Source of the DNA: Prorocentrum cordatum
Taxonomy: Eukaryota; Sar; Dinophyceae; Prorocentrales; Prorocentraceae
Length of the DNA: 64,000 nucleotides
Reading direction: 5' to 3'
Assembly (NCBI GenBank): GCA_963575745.1
Contig: CAUYUJ010017971.1
Coordinates: 26,069-90,068, forward strand
Below the pieces are notes generated by a model. That model saw only the letters and a program-made list of their open reading frames with translations, was not told the origin of the DNA and made no database searches. Positions 19,612 through 29,689 of the stretch are shown here, in pieces (positions within the stretch are counted from its first letter, which is position 1; every line of letters starts with the position of its first letter). A program made the position numbers and the translations under genes.

Positions 19612-20679
19612 CTAACTTATGATATTATCTTCATCTGGGCGAGAGTCTCGCTGTGGGCCCCGACCGTCAATTGCCACAGGCTCGTCGTCCACGCACAAAC
19701 CCCCCGGACCGTCGTCATCGTCGGAATCGGCCTCTGAGTCTGGCGGTGGAGCGCCCTCGCCTCCTCGGGGAGGCGGCGGCATAATCACGGCGGGGTCCTC
19801 TGCGCAAAACGGATGGACCGATTGCGCCCCTGCCCCCTGCCCCGAACCGTCTGGGACGGCCGCGGCCTCGCCAGCTGGAAGGATCGTAACAGAGCGCACT
19901 TCAGTCATCGCCTTCTCGCACGCTTTCCTCATAGGAAACTGGAGCGATTGGTCCTCAGCAGTACCATCTAGGATGTTGCTGTAGACCTGATCAGACTTCT
20001 CAATGGTGGGTCGCTTGCCCTCGGGCGTGCGCCCTGATTCCGTATTAAGTCCATCTAGCTGTCTAAGCGGCACAACGTAGCTCTCTGGACCAACCATACC
20101 CCCCGCTTTGTGCACGTACCCCAAGTATAACCCAGGAATCATGGCACCGCCAGTCTTGGCTATCCGAAATCTCGATTCTGGCGGGGGCACATAACGCACG
20201 AGAGACCCGAAGGGAAGAAGCGGCGCCTCAAACGGATGTCCAAAGCGACGTTCCCAACTAGACTTCCCTTCCTCAGGGGTCCTAGCGTTGTAGCAGAGAC
20301 AAAAATATCTGACGGCATACGTCCAATATGGTGGTGGGAGACCGGCCTGCATAAGCAGAGCTCGGGTCCCCATCTGTACCACGCCGTTTGCACGCTCGGC
20401 AACAGCGTTTTGTTTCTTACTTCCTGGGATGGTAAGATCACGGGCAATCTTGAGCTCGCAACATGCCCTTGCAAGCTCGCGCGCACCATCTGCATCACAA
20501 TATTCTAACTGCTCTCCCGGGGCTTTCAGGTTTACTGAAAAGTTAAACATGTGAACCGCAGACTTGTCGTGCACACCCTGAGCGGCGAGGAAATCAGTTG
20601 CTCGGTCGCGAAAAGTCACGCATGCGGTCTCATCGTGGAGCCCCCGCGAGAGTTCATCCATCGCAAACCAATGATCCAT
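19612..20679 (-). pseudogene. Copia integrase core
   Basis: Contains HDETACVTFRDRATDFLAAQ (first aspartate region), YCDADGARELARAC (second aspartate) and PGSKKQNAVAERANGVVQMG (the E-containing SxxxNGxxER-like block), then RFGHPFEAPLLPFGSLVRYVPP, typical of Ty1/copia integrase C-terminal text. The last 130 residues are an acidic linker. The frame differs from the zinc-binding part upstream (20708-21310) and continues through TAG stops near 19.6 kb into the RT segment. Confidence 0.85.
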
Positions 20680-20707
20680 CGTCGTCAGGTGTCCAAACGA
20701 AGTGGGG

Positions 20708-21310
20708 TTAGAGTATGGGCGGGGAACCTTCAGCCCTTTGTTGCGCTTTGCGCTGCTGTCGTCTGATAGCTTTGGCCCAGTTGCATACTGAGCAATATGG
20801 GTTCTTGGGAGTATGAGTTAGGAGATGCGGAAGGGAGGCCGCGGCCTTCTTAAGCCGCTCGGCAAGGGAACCCGACACCTCAACCTCTGCATCATCTGGG
20901 CATGGTTCTGACGGTGCGTCGATGTCGACTAGGTCGACACCGTCAGCGTCTCCAACTTCACCCTCCTCGGGCCCGGGGGGCAGCGTCGCACGCATTGGAG
21001 TCCAACCCTTGATCCATGTCGTAGGGGAGGTATCCTGAGACCCCGTGCCGACAAGGGCTCTTATATGCGGCTGCGCAGGCCACAGCTTTGCCGGGCTGTT
21101 CGTCGGCCCAACCGACGGCTTGGCCGCGGCAGGGCAAAGTCGAGAGACATTTGGAGGCAGCAACGCCGGTAGGTGTCCGAATCCAACCGCAGTCGCTAGC
21201 CTTGCGAGGCGAATAGTAGAAATAAGTGATGGTATCCGCAGAGTCGAATGAGGACAGAAAAACAGGCGCGAACTCCGTCGGCCGCCCGTCAACGTGGCTG
21301 CGGTTTCCAA
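20708..21310 (-). pseudogene. Integrase N-terminal zinc-binding (pre-integrase) region
   Basis: The useful part is about 20708-21060: an acidic linker and then LPHLLTHTPKNPYCSVCNWAKAI, an H-x-C-x2-C pattern at the place of the copia HHCC zinc motif. The upper half overlaps the protease frame and is probably shadow. The frame changes near 21.1 kb on entry and near 20.69 kb on exit. Confidence 0.65.
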
Positions 21311-22208
21311 TCAACTCATGTGTATGCAAGTCTATGGTTACGCGAGTCTGAACAGCATGGGGCGGAGGGCCTCCCGCCGATTCCACATTATCCAGACATG
21401 CCTTTACGCCTGGCGCCACGCAACACCACCGCTCGGGAGGTTCACCCTCCCCAGCGGCAACCGCGCACATCCACTGACCCAGCGCTTCTTTGCCTGAAAG
21501 GGTCAAGTATGGGATCTTGCCCTCAACGATCAGGTCCACTGTTTGACCGTTGGGCAACAGAAGGTAGGGCCTTCGGCCTGCTGGCCAGAAGAAACTAAAG
21601 CCGCGATCCATGCACCGCTCTCCTACCGAGATCACGCACGGAGTCTCCGGCATGACCGATGCGTTTAAACTACCACCCTTAAATTTAGGGCATGCGATGC
21701 GAACTGAACCGAGGGCTTTTGACTCTCCCCCGGCAATATTCAGAGTGATCGGTTGCGGAAGCTTTCGAATCAGTCTCATCGCACCTGCACTTTTAATATT
21801 TCTTTCCGCTATGACGTTATACCCACACCTTGTATCAATGATAAAGCTCAGCGCTCCAAGATATGCAGCATCTTTGTCTGTGCATCCCGCAGCGGCTGTG
21901 CCGTGTGCGCCCTCTTCCCCCTCCTCGGTCCTCAACCAAAGGTGCCAGACGTCATCTTGTAGGTCTGATGCCTTGATTAGGGCCTCCGCCGCAGACGCTC
22001 TCCACTGGGTGGATAACTGCTGGCGCACTTTAGCTGGGAACCTCCACCTATCTTCGTCACTTGAGGGCAACTCCTTTAGGTCGTGGCGACGCGCCTTCCC
22101 ACAAGCGATGGCGGGTTCCGCAGTCGAGGGGCGAAGTCGGACGCGGAATTTGCACCGACCCTTTGTCTGAGATCGAATGCAACTCTTGCTAGGGGGGGCT
22201 CGCTCCAA
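20958..22208 (-). pseudogene. Retroviral-type aspartic protease
   Basis: ALSFIIDTRCGYNVIAERN holds the active-site block with D-T-R in place of D-T-G. GGESKALGSVRI, CVISVGERCMDRGFSFFW and LLPNGQTVDLIVEGKIPYL follow as flap and core strands of copia protease. The DTR change probably removes activity. The C-terminal 150 residues lead towards integrase, with a stretch after about 21.1 kb that is likely out of frame. Confidence 0.7.
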
Positions 22209-22322
22209 TACATCTCGATAGCGCCCCGAGAAAGAGGGTGCAGGAAATTTGCAAGAATATTCACAAGACTCTCAACTTGCCCCCTGCGCTCGTGCAGGGG
22301 CTCTCCACTGGAGGGGTACATC

Positions 22323-23432
22323 TCAACTCCTCCGCTTATATAAAGCCTTTGGAAAATGAGGGCCGGCCTGCTTCTGCCCAGGAAGGCCCCGAATTAATGG
22401 GGCGGGGCACGCTATCGCGCCCAAGCTGACTGGGTCAGTGGACACACCCCTGCCCCCCCGCTTTCGGCTTGACCGACGCGGGCGTCGCCGCATCCGTCTA
22501 GCGAGGAAGGCAAGAAATATTGCCCCTAACAAAATTATTCCAATCAGTCTTTCTGCACTGGCGGCTGGGCCGCCAGTGCGGAACCAGCGTCGCGGATGGT
22601 CGGGCGTGGTCTGAGCGAACCAACATTCCTTTCCACGCGTGCACTTTCCCGTTTCCTTGAAAGAGCGACATATCACATCTTTACATTTACCTCTGCCTTT
22701 GTTCTTGTCTCCATCTCTCTTGCGTCCCTCCGAACTGGCGCTAGAGGCCCTGGAGCCACCACCGCCCGCGGATGAAGAGACACTGGCAGCAGCGGCACTG
22801 GCTTGTTTAATTGTGCGCTCATATCCCAGGGTCTGTCTCGCATTAAGCATCGCTTATTCATACTTGTCGCGCTTGAGCTTTTCTGCGTCGGTCACGGCTC
22901 TGCGTTGCCTGCAGCAACCGTCCGGAGGTCCACGGCAGTTCTCAGGGCCCCGTGAATAAGGGTAACACGGCAACTTGCTCTGTTTTCTACGAGAACGATC
23001 GGATTGACTCCTGTTCCGTTGCTGCGCGCCCTTTCCACAGCCACCCGTCGGGGTCTGTGATCGGCACTGTGCCCTTCGGCCTCCGCCTTTAGGTTTCTCA
23101 GACCCCCCTCTGGAGCTCGCATTCGGAGCCGGGGCAGCATTCGTCTTAGCCCCCGCAACCGGCTGGGCCAGAGCGGCGGCTTTAGGCTTTTTATGATTAA
23201 ACAGGCATCCTTGACCGGCATACGGGCTGGTCTCGCCCTTACGCACAAACTTGCACGTCGTCTCGCCCTTGGCCACTCCGTTCTTCATAACGTCCGTGGA
23301 TTTCCCTAGACGCGCTGCCACTTCTGCCGCAGCGGCTTTGCCGTTGAGGCCTCGGCGGTTGTCATTGCCGTTGCCTCCACCACCGCCCAACCGCGTCTGT
23401 CGAGCACGCTGGTTCAAAGTACCCTCACGCAT
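22323..23432 (-). pseudogene. Gag nucleocapsid region with two CCCH zinc fingers
   Basis: One frame with a TAA at 22854. The first finger is CKFVRKGETSPYAGQGCLFNH. The second is CRSFKETGKCTRGKECWFAQ, in which the final histidine is glutamine. Both are followed by basic or arginine-rich text. CCCH fingers replace the CCHC knuckle in several dinoflagellate copia-type elements, from general knowledge. A family B hairpin with an 11-bp stem at 22555-22579 is read here as GGPAAS. Confidence 0.65.
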
Positions 23433-23454
23433 ACTGATATTCCATTATTCCTTC

Positions 23455-26385
23455 TCATTCAATCTGGGATATGAGCCATTCGTAGGTTATCATGTCTTCT
23501 CTTAGCTTGTCCGTGGACAAATCATAAAGTTGGCAGACAGGCTCCAATTTCTTCGGCTTCCTGCATTGCTCAATGAAGCGTGCGTGGATCGAAGCTCGCA
23601 TCTCGTCAGACGGAGGTCGTACGCCATAGAGCTGCTGATGCACATCTGTCCACTCATTATAGAAATGGTATAAATCAGCATCTGGGCGAGTGGGGTCAAT
23701 AACTACCTTGAAGATGCCACGCGAAATCCGAAGTTGACCTAACTCCGATCTGACGGAACACCAATAGCAAATGGCTCGCATCATTTCGCGCCCTCTCAAG
23801 AGCCCCTGCTCATTCTGGGCGCCGCATTCCATACGACTGATCTGTTGAAGGAAGTGAATGTGATGAGAGGAAAGACCGCGATTCCTACGCATGTTGTTAA
23901 ACTTCTCCATCAAGCCAGTGGCAATCGTGATGTCCAGACGTTGGAAGCGACCTGGATTTCTGAGCTGTTCGTTAGCCACAGAAGGGCCCATAGCTTCCAT
24001 GATCCAGAGCTGTGCTTCCCGAATCTCCGGAGACGATCCAGCAACAGCACGAATCGTATGCATCTGCCACTCCCGTATGTTTGCAACATCGGGAATGTCC
24101 ATCAGATCGACCATCTGATTGTTCCCAACCTGTCGCCACTGATCCAGAGAGGTACTCTCGTCAAGACCTCCCGGGTCATTTGACCCTCCTGGGCCCTGAG
24201 GTCCGCCACGACCGCCTCCGCCGCCTGGGGATCCAGGACCCCCTGGACTCCCTGGGGGCGGCCTCTCCGGGTCTCGAACGGCATTAGCAAGTGCTGACAG
24301 AATCTCTGTACTTGGCGCGGTATTATGGCCGTCCCCATCCTTGTCTTGCCCTGCCCCGCCAGGCGGCGTAGCCGCTGGCGCGTGACCCTTATCTCCACCA
24401 GACGGCTGGGCCGTCGGCGGTTTCGCTGGCCCCGCCCTGGTGAAAGGATGCTAGTTAATGAAGGTCACGTCATCAGTAATACCTGTCAAACCCGTATTGA
24501 TGGGCACGCCGTTCCCGGAGATACCAGGCTTGGCTGGACCATCGGTTGCAGGGCCAGGGGCAGTATAATGAGGTTGCATGGTTGGCCTCACGGGCGTCTT
24601 CTGTGAAAGCTGGGGCATGTCGAACAGACTGCACCTGGGCAACTTATCCAATTCTTTCTCGACATATGGAAAGGATTCCATTCCCATAAATCTCGTCATC
24701 TCTTTTGCCCTTTCGACCACGGCCGCTTCGCGGTCGGCAGATTGCAACTGATGCTGCACATGTTGCCCTTTCCCTTTCAAGGACTCAGTGATGATAGCCT
24801 TGAGCTCCATCACTTCTTTCTCTGATGCAACTGCGCGCGCCAACGCCTCATCCTTCTCTCGAATGTCGGCAGTTGACCTTTCTGAGCTCAGTCGAAGCTG
24901 TTCCTCAGCTTGCTCCTTCATCCGCTGCATATTAAGTTTATCAGCGTAGAAATTATCCAAGAGCTTTCGCTGCTGTGCACGAAAGTTGGGGTCAGCGCTA
25001 CGCCGCCGCCATTGCCCATCCCACTCCGCCTGTTCCACGGGCAAACTCTTTCGTTGAGTACACGTGACGCAACGTCTGGTGCTCGTGTCAAAGTGGTCTT
25101 TACAGCTTGGCAATCCGCAAGTAGCGCATTCTCCGATTTTCGGACTCGCGCATATGGATCAACTCTCTTCATTGGCCCCCTTCGCGGGCCGTGGCTGCTG
25201 GGCAGCCCTTACTCGCAGCATTGGCGGCATTCCGCCCTCCAGGGGCGCCGAGCCAGGCTGGGCCTGCGAGGACGTCGCACCAGGCGGCTGGGCCGCCGGC
25301 GATGGTCGTCTGCTCGCCCCCGCCGGCTTAGCCGGTAGGCACATTTCGTCACCTAAGTGCACTCGCTGAAGAGATGCCCTGGCATTTGCATGTTACTTGC
25401 GCTCTTCTCGATACTGATTATTCTGATCAACTATCGTCGCAGCTACAATCTGTGCATTGGCCACTTCCAGCCTGGCAGCACTACATTGGTCTTGGAGCTC
25501 CTGCTTATCATGTTCTGCCCCGGCCGTCGCGGCCCTCTCCCCTTCTATTCTCGCCACCGCAACAGCGGCGCAAGCGGTCTTGGCATCAACAGATAGTCTG
25601 TTGGCCGCCACGGCAGCCTGTCGTTCAGAAGATATCGTCTCAACAAGTCTGTCCTCGGCTTCTTCTCCCGCGCGCCGCTGGGCAGCAGCGGTCTGATAAG
25701 ACATTTGTTCCATCAGCTCTTGCTCCCGCCTACTGGCAGCTTGGGCCAGGGCGACTCTTTCAGCCTCGAACTTCTTCCGAACATCCTCAATAACGGCGTT
25801 CATTTCTTCTCGATCCAGTCGGGCCTGTTCGGCCCTCTGGGCTTCCAGGACCATGATTTCTTGCTGTGTTTTGGCCTCAACGAATCTGGCCTGGCCCTGC
25901 ATAGCTTGGATGGGAAGGCATTGACAGCTATGTTCTTCCATCCGAAAGCAATCCTCACACAACCATTGATTGCCGCAATTAAGACACACGTCAGAACAGT
26001 TTCCACACACTGGACGCTTACAGGGTCCACCCTGTTTGTGAGCTTTCCCCGGGCACCTGTTTTCCGCCTGGGGCGGGCAGTCGGGGCCCCGGTTCCAGCA
26101 TACCTCACGCATGGATACTGCACTGTTACTCCTCGAAGTCGATCGGGCACCAGATCGCGGTATCTTGGGCCTTCCCCTGCTCGAAGCAGACGATCGAGGC
26201 CGGACGTGCGTCATCTCCGGTGGCTTGGCCACCTTTCGAAGCTCCTCATCCCATTCGTCTTGTTTAACCAACTCAGCGAGCGTTGCCGGGGGGCTGAGCA
26301 TCTCATCTTCCTCAACTACCGCGGGCACCGACGGTTGCCAGGGCAACGGCAGTTCGATAAAACCCTTCCTGAAGCGGGGAATCAT
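23455..26385 (-). pseudogene. Gag main body: Cys-rich module, coiled coil, capsid-like domain
   Basis: A single frame of nearly 3 kb broken only by TAA (25393), TGA (25159) and TAG (24451). Order: a Cys/His-rich module at about 26.1-25.9 kb (CGNCSDVCLNCGNQWLCEDC); a long E/Q/A-rich coiled coil to 25.4 kb; an A-K-P and A-Q-P hairpin-rich linker; a second Cys cluster spanning the TGA (ECATCGLPSCKDHF, CVTC); a coiled coil; a glycine-rich linker; and a capsid-like helical domain at 24.11-23.46 kb (FQRLDITIATGLMEKFNNMR). The frame continuity across three stops suggests recent nonsense mutations. Confidence 0.65.
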
Positions 26386-26414
26386 TCAAATCATAATATT
26401 CGTTCCTGTGCTTC

Positions 26415-27338
26415 TTATGCTGAGGAGCGGGCGTTCGACCCGTGGTCTCCCGGCCATGCTTCACATGACATTGGGAACCCATTTACTACCTCGACCGCCT
26501 GGGGCGGCAGGTCACTGATCGTGGTGTCTACGTCTGGTTCTGCGAGCGCTTCCCCAAGGACTTCCAAGTGATCGTAGTCAACGGTTTCTTGCCCAGGGGA
26601 TGACCTTCCGTCTGGGACGGGGTGGTCAGCAGCGCTCATTAGCGACAAATCTTGGCTTGGTGATACTTGATACTTGGCATATTCTATGTCTTCCTCCATG
26701 GAGTTTATATCGTTTTCGTCATCAAGCTGTTCGTCGCTGTCTTGACCGGGCTGCCCGTTCAAGGCTATCGGGATGGGGTAAGTCCCTTGCGTGCGACCCC
26801 ATCCGTCTGGGACGGAGGGGAACACACCGCCGGACTCTTTTACGTCTTGCGACCCACTGGCTTAGCCAGCGGCCGGCTCGACAGACCGCATGGCAATCGG
26901 CCTGGAATGTATTGCCTCAGAGGATTCAGCAATCCAAGATGAAAAGGCTCTTCGCCTGACATTTGCTGCTGTGCCGTTCCGCCTTATCGGGTCTGGGGTC
27001 TGTTCACGACCCCTGATCGGAATGCGAGTGGGAGAATCATCTACTGACAAATCTATGACTTCTCCCTCACCCTTTCCACGAGAAATCCGAGTGGTATTAG
27101 AAGACGAGAGAAGGCGGCCCTCCCCCGGGCCGCTGTCCTTATGTTCTTGCCCGTCTCGTTGTACAACGTGTGATCCGACGGGCAATTCGGCTGTCTCATC
27201 ATAGCTCATCCCTGTTGCGACTTTGTCGCGGGTTTCGGCTGATAAAAGGTCTTTCCTCTGAGAACCGGGGTAAGATGCCAAAGAAATTAAGGTCTCATGT
27301 TGACTGTGCTCAGTGGTAGAGGATACGGGATGAAACAT
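26415..27338 (-). pseudogene. Gag N-terminal region, interrupted by a TAA inside a hairpin loop
   Basis: Two open pieces (27338-26862 and 26859-26415) share one frame. The only interruption is TAA at 26862-26864, which is exactly the triloop of the family B hairpin 26857-26869. The text is polar and acidic with no recognised domain (GEVIDLSVDDSPTRIPIRG, DDENDINSMEEDIEYAKY). A frameshift near 26.4 kb leads into the main Gag frame. Confidence 0.5.
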
Positions 27339-27702
27339 CGATGAAACTGTAGGTTATCCGTTAAGCAACTACACTCAAGTATAGGAAGTGAGGAGTCCGG
27401 CCATGGACGGACGACGACACGGGCCGCCCACGCGCCCCCCGGCGCGCTCCTTTTCTCACTCGAGCAGCAGATGCAGCTTCGGTATACAGTGATACCAATG
27501 TCAAGGTATGGCAAGGCAGGCAGCAGGAGAGGCAAGTGTATAATGAGGCGGAGAGGAGCACATTTACTCCTTCGCGGGGCGCCGCGTCCTGGGTGGCACG
27601 GGGGCGGCGCGCAGGCACGAGCGGAGGCGGGGCTCGGCACAGCAGGGTTGTACGCTGGTCCCGAGTGTTGATGCATCCTGAGTTTGCGCTGGTCCTTCGG
27701 CT
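27339..27702. other. No recognised feature
   Basis: GC-rich sequence between the 5' end of retroelement 2 and the microsatellites. It was inspected for an LTR, a primer-binding site and splice-flanked exons; none was convincing. Confidence 0.4.
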
Positions 27703-27737
27703 CCTCCTCCTCCTCCTCCTCCTCCTCCTCCTCCTCC

Positions 27738-27786
<49 letters not shown>

Positions 27787-27799
27787 GACATCATCATGA

Positions 27800-27836
<37 letters not shown>

Positions 27837-27859
27837 TTGATCATAAACAACAAAAACAG

Positions 27860-27920
<61 letters not shown>

Positions 27921-27996
27921 GTCATCATCATCATTATCATCATCATCGTCATCATAATCATCATCATCATTATCATCATCATCATCCTCATCATCC

Positions 27997-28027
<31 letters not shown>

Positions 28028-28615
28028 CATCATCAGCAGCATCAGCAGCATCATCGTCATCATAGTCATCATCATCATCATCGGCATCATCATCATCATC
28101 GTCGTCGTCATCATCATCATCGTCATCCTCATCGTCATCATCAGCATCATCATCGTCATCATCATCATCCTCATCCTCATCCTCATCATCATCATCATCA
28201 GCATCATCAGCATCATCATCATCGTCATCATCGTCATCATCATCATCGTCATCATCAGCATCATCATCCTCATCATCATCGTCATCCCCTCCTCCTCCTC
28301 CTCCTCCCCCTGACGTTCCTCTCCCTCTTCCACATCATCACCCGAACCATCATCATCATCAGCATCATCATCGTCATCATCATCATCATCATCAGCATCA
28401 TCACCACCACCATCATCATCATCATCCGCAGCATCATCATCAGCATCATCATCATCCCTCCTCGTCTCAGCTCCTGCATCCCCTTCCACTCATCCGCCAT
28501 CGTCCCCCTCCTCTTCCTCCTCCTCCTCCTCCTCCCCCTGTCCCACCTCCTTCCATCTCCGACTCCTCCTCTCCCCAATCCTCTCCCCCTCCTCCACGTC
28601 CCCCTCCTCTCCCTC
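27703..28615. repeat. Trinucleotide microsatellite block (CTC)n, (ATC)n, (CCT)n
   Basis: (CTC)n at 27703-27739, then imperfect (TCA/CAT)n with TCG and TCC interruptions to about 28480, then (CCT)n-rich sequence. A short unique interruption lies at 27830-27857. Open frames here (poly-M, poly-I, poly-D) are by-products of the repeat. Confidence 0.95.
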
Positions 28616-29398
28616 AATAATTACACAAAATGAATACTACTCTCCTCTCTCCTGTGACTCTGCCCGAAGAGTGTCCCACGTATTGCGTTTTTACACACAG
28701 GATTTCATGACTTGGTTTTTCCTGTGTTTTTGTCCATCCCGTCGTTTCTGGTCATTCCAAAATTGGTGTTCCCGCTGCAGTGCCGCCTTCATTTCCGCGC
28801 TTCGGTCATTCGTGCTCCCGCTGCAGCGCTGGCCTCGTTCCCGCGCCTCTGGACGGAACTTGGCATTCGAAAGCGCCCACATCAGGCAAGCACGGTTGCG
28901 AAGGACATGGAGCCGGCATTCCGGACAGGCCCTGTCCTCTCGTAGACGGGCCAATTACCCTTCAAGTCATCTGGTGCCATGCCACAGCATGCAATGCGAT
29001 GCAGTGTTGTGCACCGCTGTACGATGCCATGCTTTGCGTTGCTATGCTTTGTGATGCAGTGCTTCACTACGCAATGCCACGCCATGCTACGACATGCTAT
29101 GCTCTGCCGTGCTCTTCTACGCCATGCTTTTCAATCCATCGCATACCCTCTTGGGATCGTTGCCCTGCTCGACATCCGATTGTACGAATAGATAGGATAT
29201 CTAAGAGATGGGAGGGAGGATTAGGACGTCAGATGTGCCACTAGAGCACCTAGCTTGTCCTCCTCCCCCTCATCCTCCTGCTCCTTCCCTTCCTCCCTCT
29301 CCTCCTCCCACTCCTCCCCCATCCCAAGGAGGGAAGCAGCAGCGGGGGCAGGAAATGAGCAGGAGGGCAGAGGAGGATCTCGATTGCTTGCCCCCTGC
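28616..29398. other. Intronic or intergenic sequence with a TGC/ATGC-rich imperfect repeat
   Basis: About 28975-29140 is an imperfect 5-10-bp repeat built on ATGCCATGCT and relatives. The flanks hold no gene I can support. The ATP synthase exon begins just downstream, and its missing C-terminal exon could lie here or further left. Confidence 0.5.
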
Positions 29399-29554
29399 CT
29401 TCTCGAGCTTCGCGGTGGCCTCCTCCATCGCCTTCTTGGCGGCCTCGGCGTCGATCTTGTCGACCGTCTCGAAGTCGTTCACCAGAATGGAGAGCGAGTT
29501 CGAGTCCACCGAGGCGAAGCCGCCCATGACGACCAGCGGCATCCACTTGCCATC
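29399..29554 (-). CDS. ATP synthase F1 delta subunit (mitochondrial; bacterial epsilon homologue), exon 4
   Basis: 156 nt, 52 codons, phase 0 at both ends. The sense strand has a pyrimidine-rich tract and AG just before 29554, with exonic G next (the AG|G context of dinoflagellate introns), and a GC donor at 29398-29397. The peptide starts DGKWMPLVVMGGFASVDSNS and ends in AAKKAMEEATAKLEK. This matches the second half of the epsilon beta-sandwich (the SGGFA-type strand) and the start of the C-terminal helix of the central-stalk subunit. The rest of the helix must lie in a further exon that I could not find. Confidence 0.75.
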
Positions 29555-29689
29555 CTTGGAGGAAGAAAATACGAAACAACCAGAAACTTTCGGAACTCCG
29601 AGCGGATTTCTCGGATAGGCGCTGGACCCCCCCAGGGCGTCGCAGGAGGCATCCTTCAGGACGTTCAAATAAAACAAGGATGTTCAAAG

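Larger units (their letters stand above)
5963..26869 (-). repeat. Hairpin family B: dispersed covarying stems with C-G-closed triloops
   Basis: The + strand core is C-TGG-G, C-TTG-G or C-TTA-G, so sense loops are CCA, CAA or TAA. Copies with at least five pairs: 5963-5975, 6337-6349, 8683-8695, 9587-9599, 9839-9851, 11555-11567, 14619-14633, 14650-14662, 14928-14942, 16355-16367, 17669-17685, 18950-18962, 19552-19564, 22555-22579 (11 perfect pairs), 24401-24415, 25193-25207, 25254-25266, 25283-25297, 25323-25335, 26219-26233 and 26857-26869. Four-pair copies: 11518, 11985, 13995, 14798, 16295, 16322 and 21116. Relatives with other loops: 24363-24375 (loop GTA) and 21101-21117. Stems vary (GACGGC/GCCGTC, GGTGGC/GCCACC, GGCTGC/GCAGCC, CAGGC/GCCTG and others) yet stay paired. 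Most are read as A-Q-P or A-K-P, others as G-P-A. Confidence 0.85.
5942..27338 (-). mobile_element. Retroelement 2: giant, decayed Ty1/copia-type element
   Basis: Sense order from 27.3 kb downwards: Gag pieces, CCCH fingers, aspartic protease, integrase, reverse transcriptase and RNase H, the copia order with integrase before RT. About 10.5 kb of further coding sequence follows RNase H. Long stretches keep one frame (26385-23455, 20679-17908, 14330-11305, 8407-5942) but contain TAA, TAG and TGA stops, and frame changes occur near 23.44, 21.1, 20.69, 17.89, 16.97, 15.75, 14.33, 11.25, 10.6 and 8.4 kb. This is a pseudogenised copy. No LTR or primer-binding site was recognised, so the limits are those of coding sequence and of hairpin family B. 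Confidence 0.8.

Noticed and set aside
27300-27325. GCTCAGTGGTAGAG, resembling a tRNA A box
   Set aside because: No B box or cloverleaf stems within 100 bases on either side.
27794-28489. Poly-Met, poly-Ile and poly-Asp open frames
   Set aside because: Products of (CAT)n microsatellites; the same holds at 58.8-60.7 kb and 61.3-62.7 kb.
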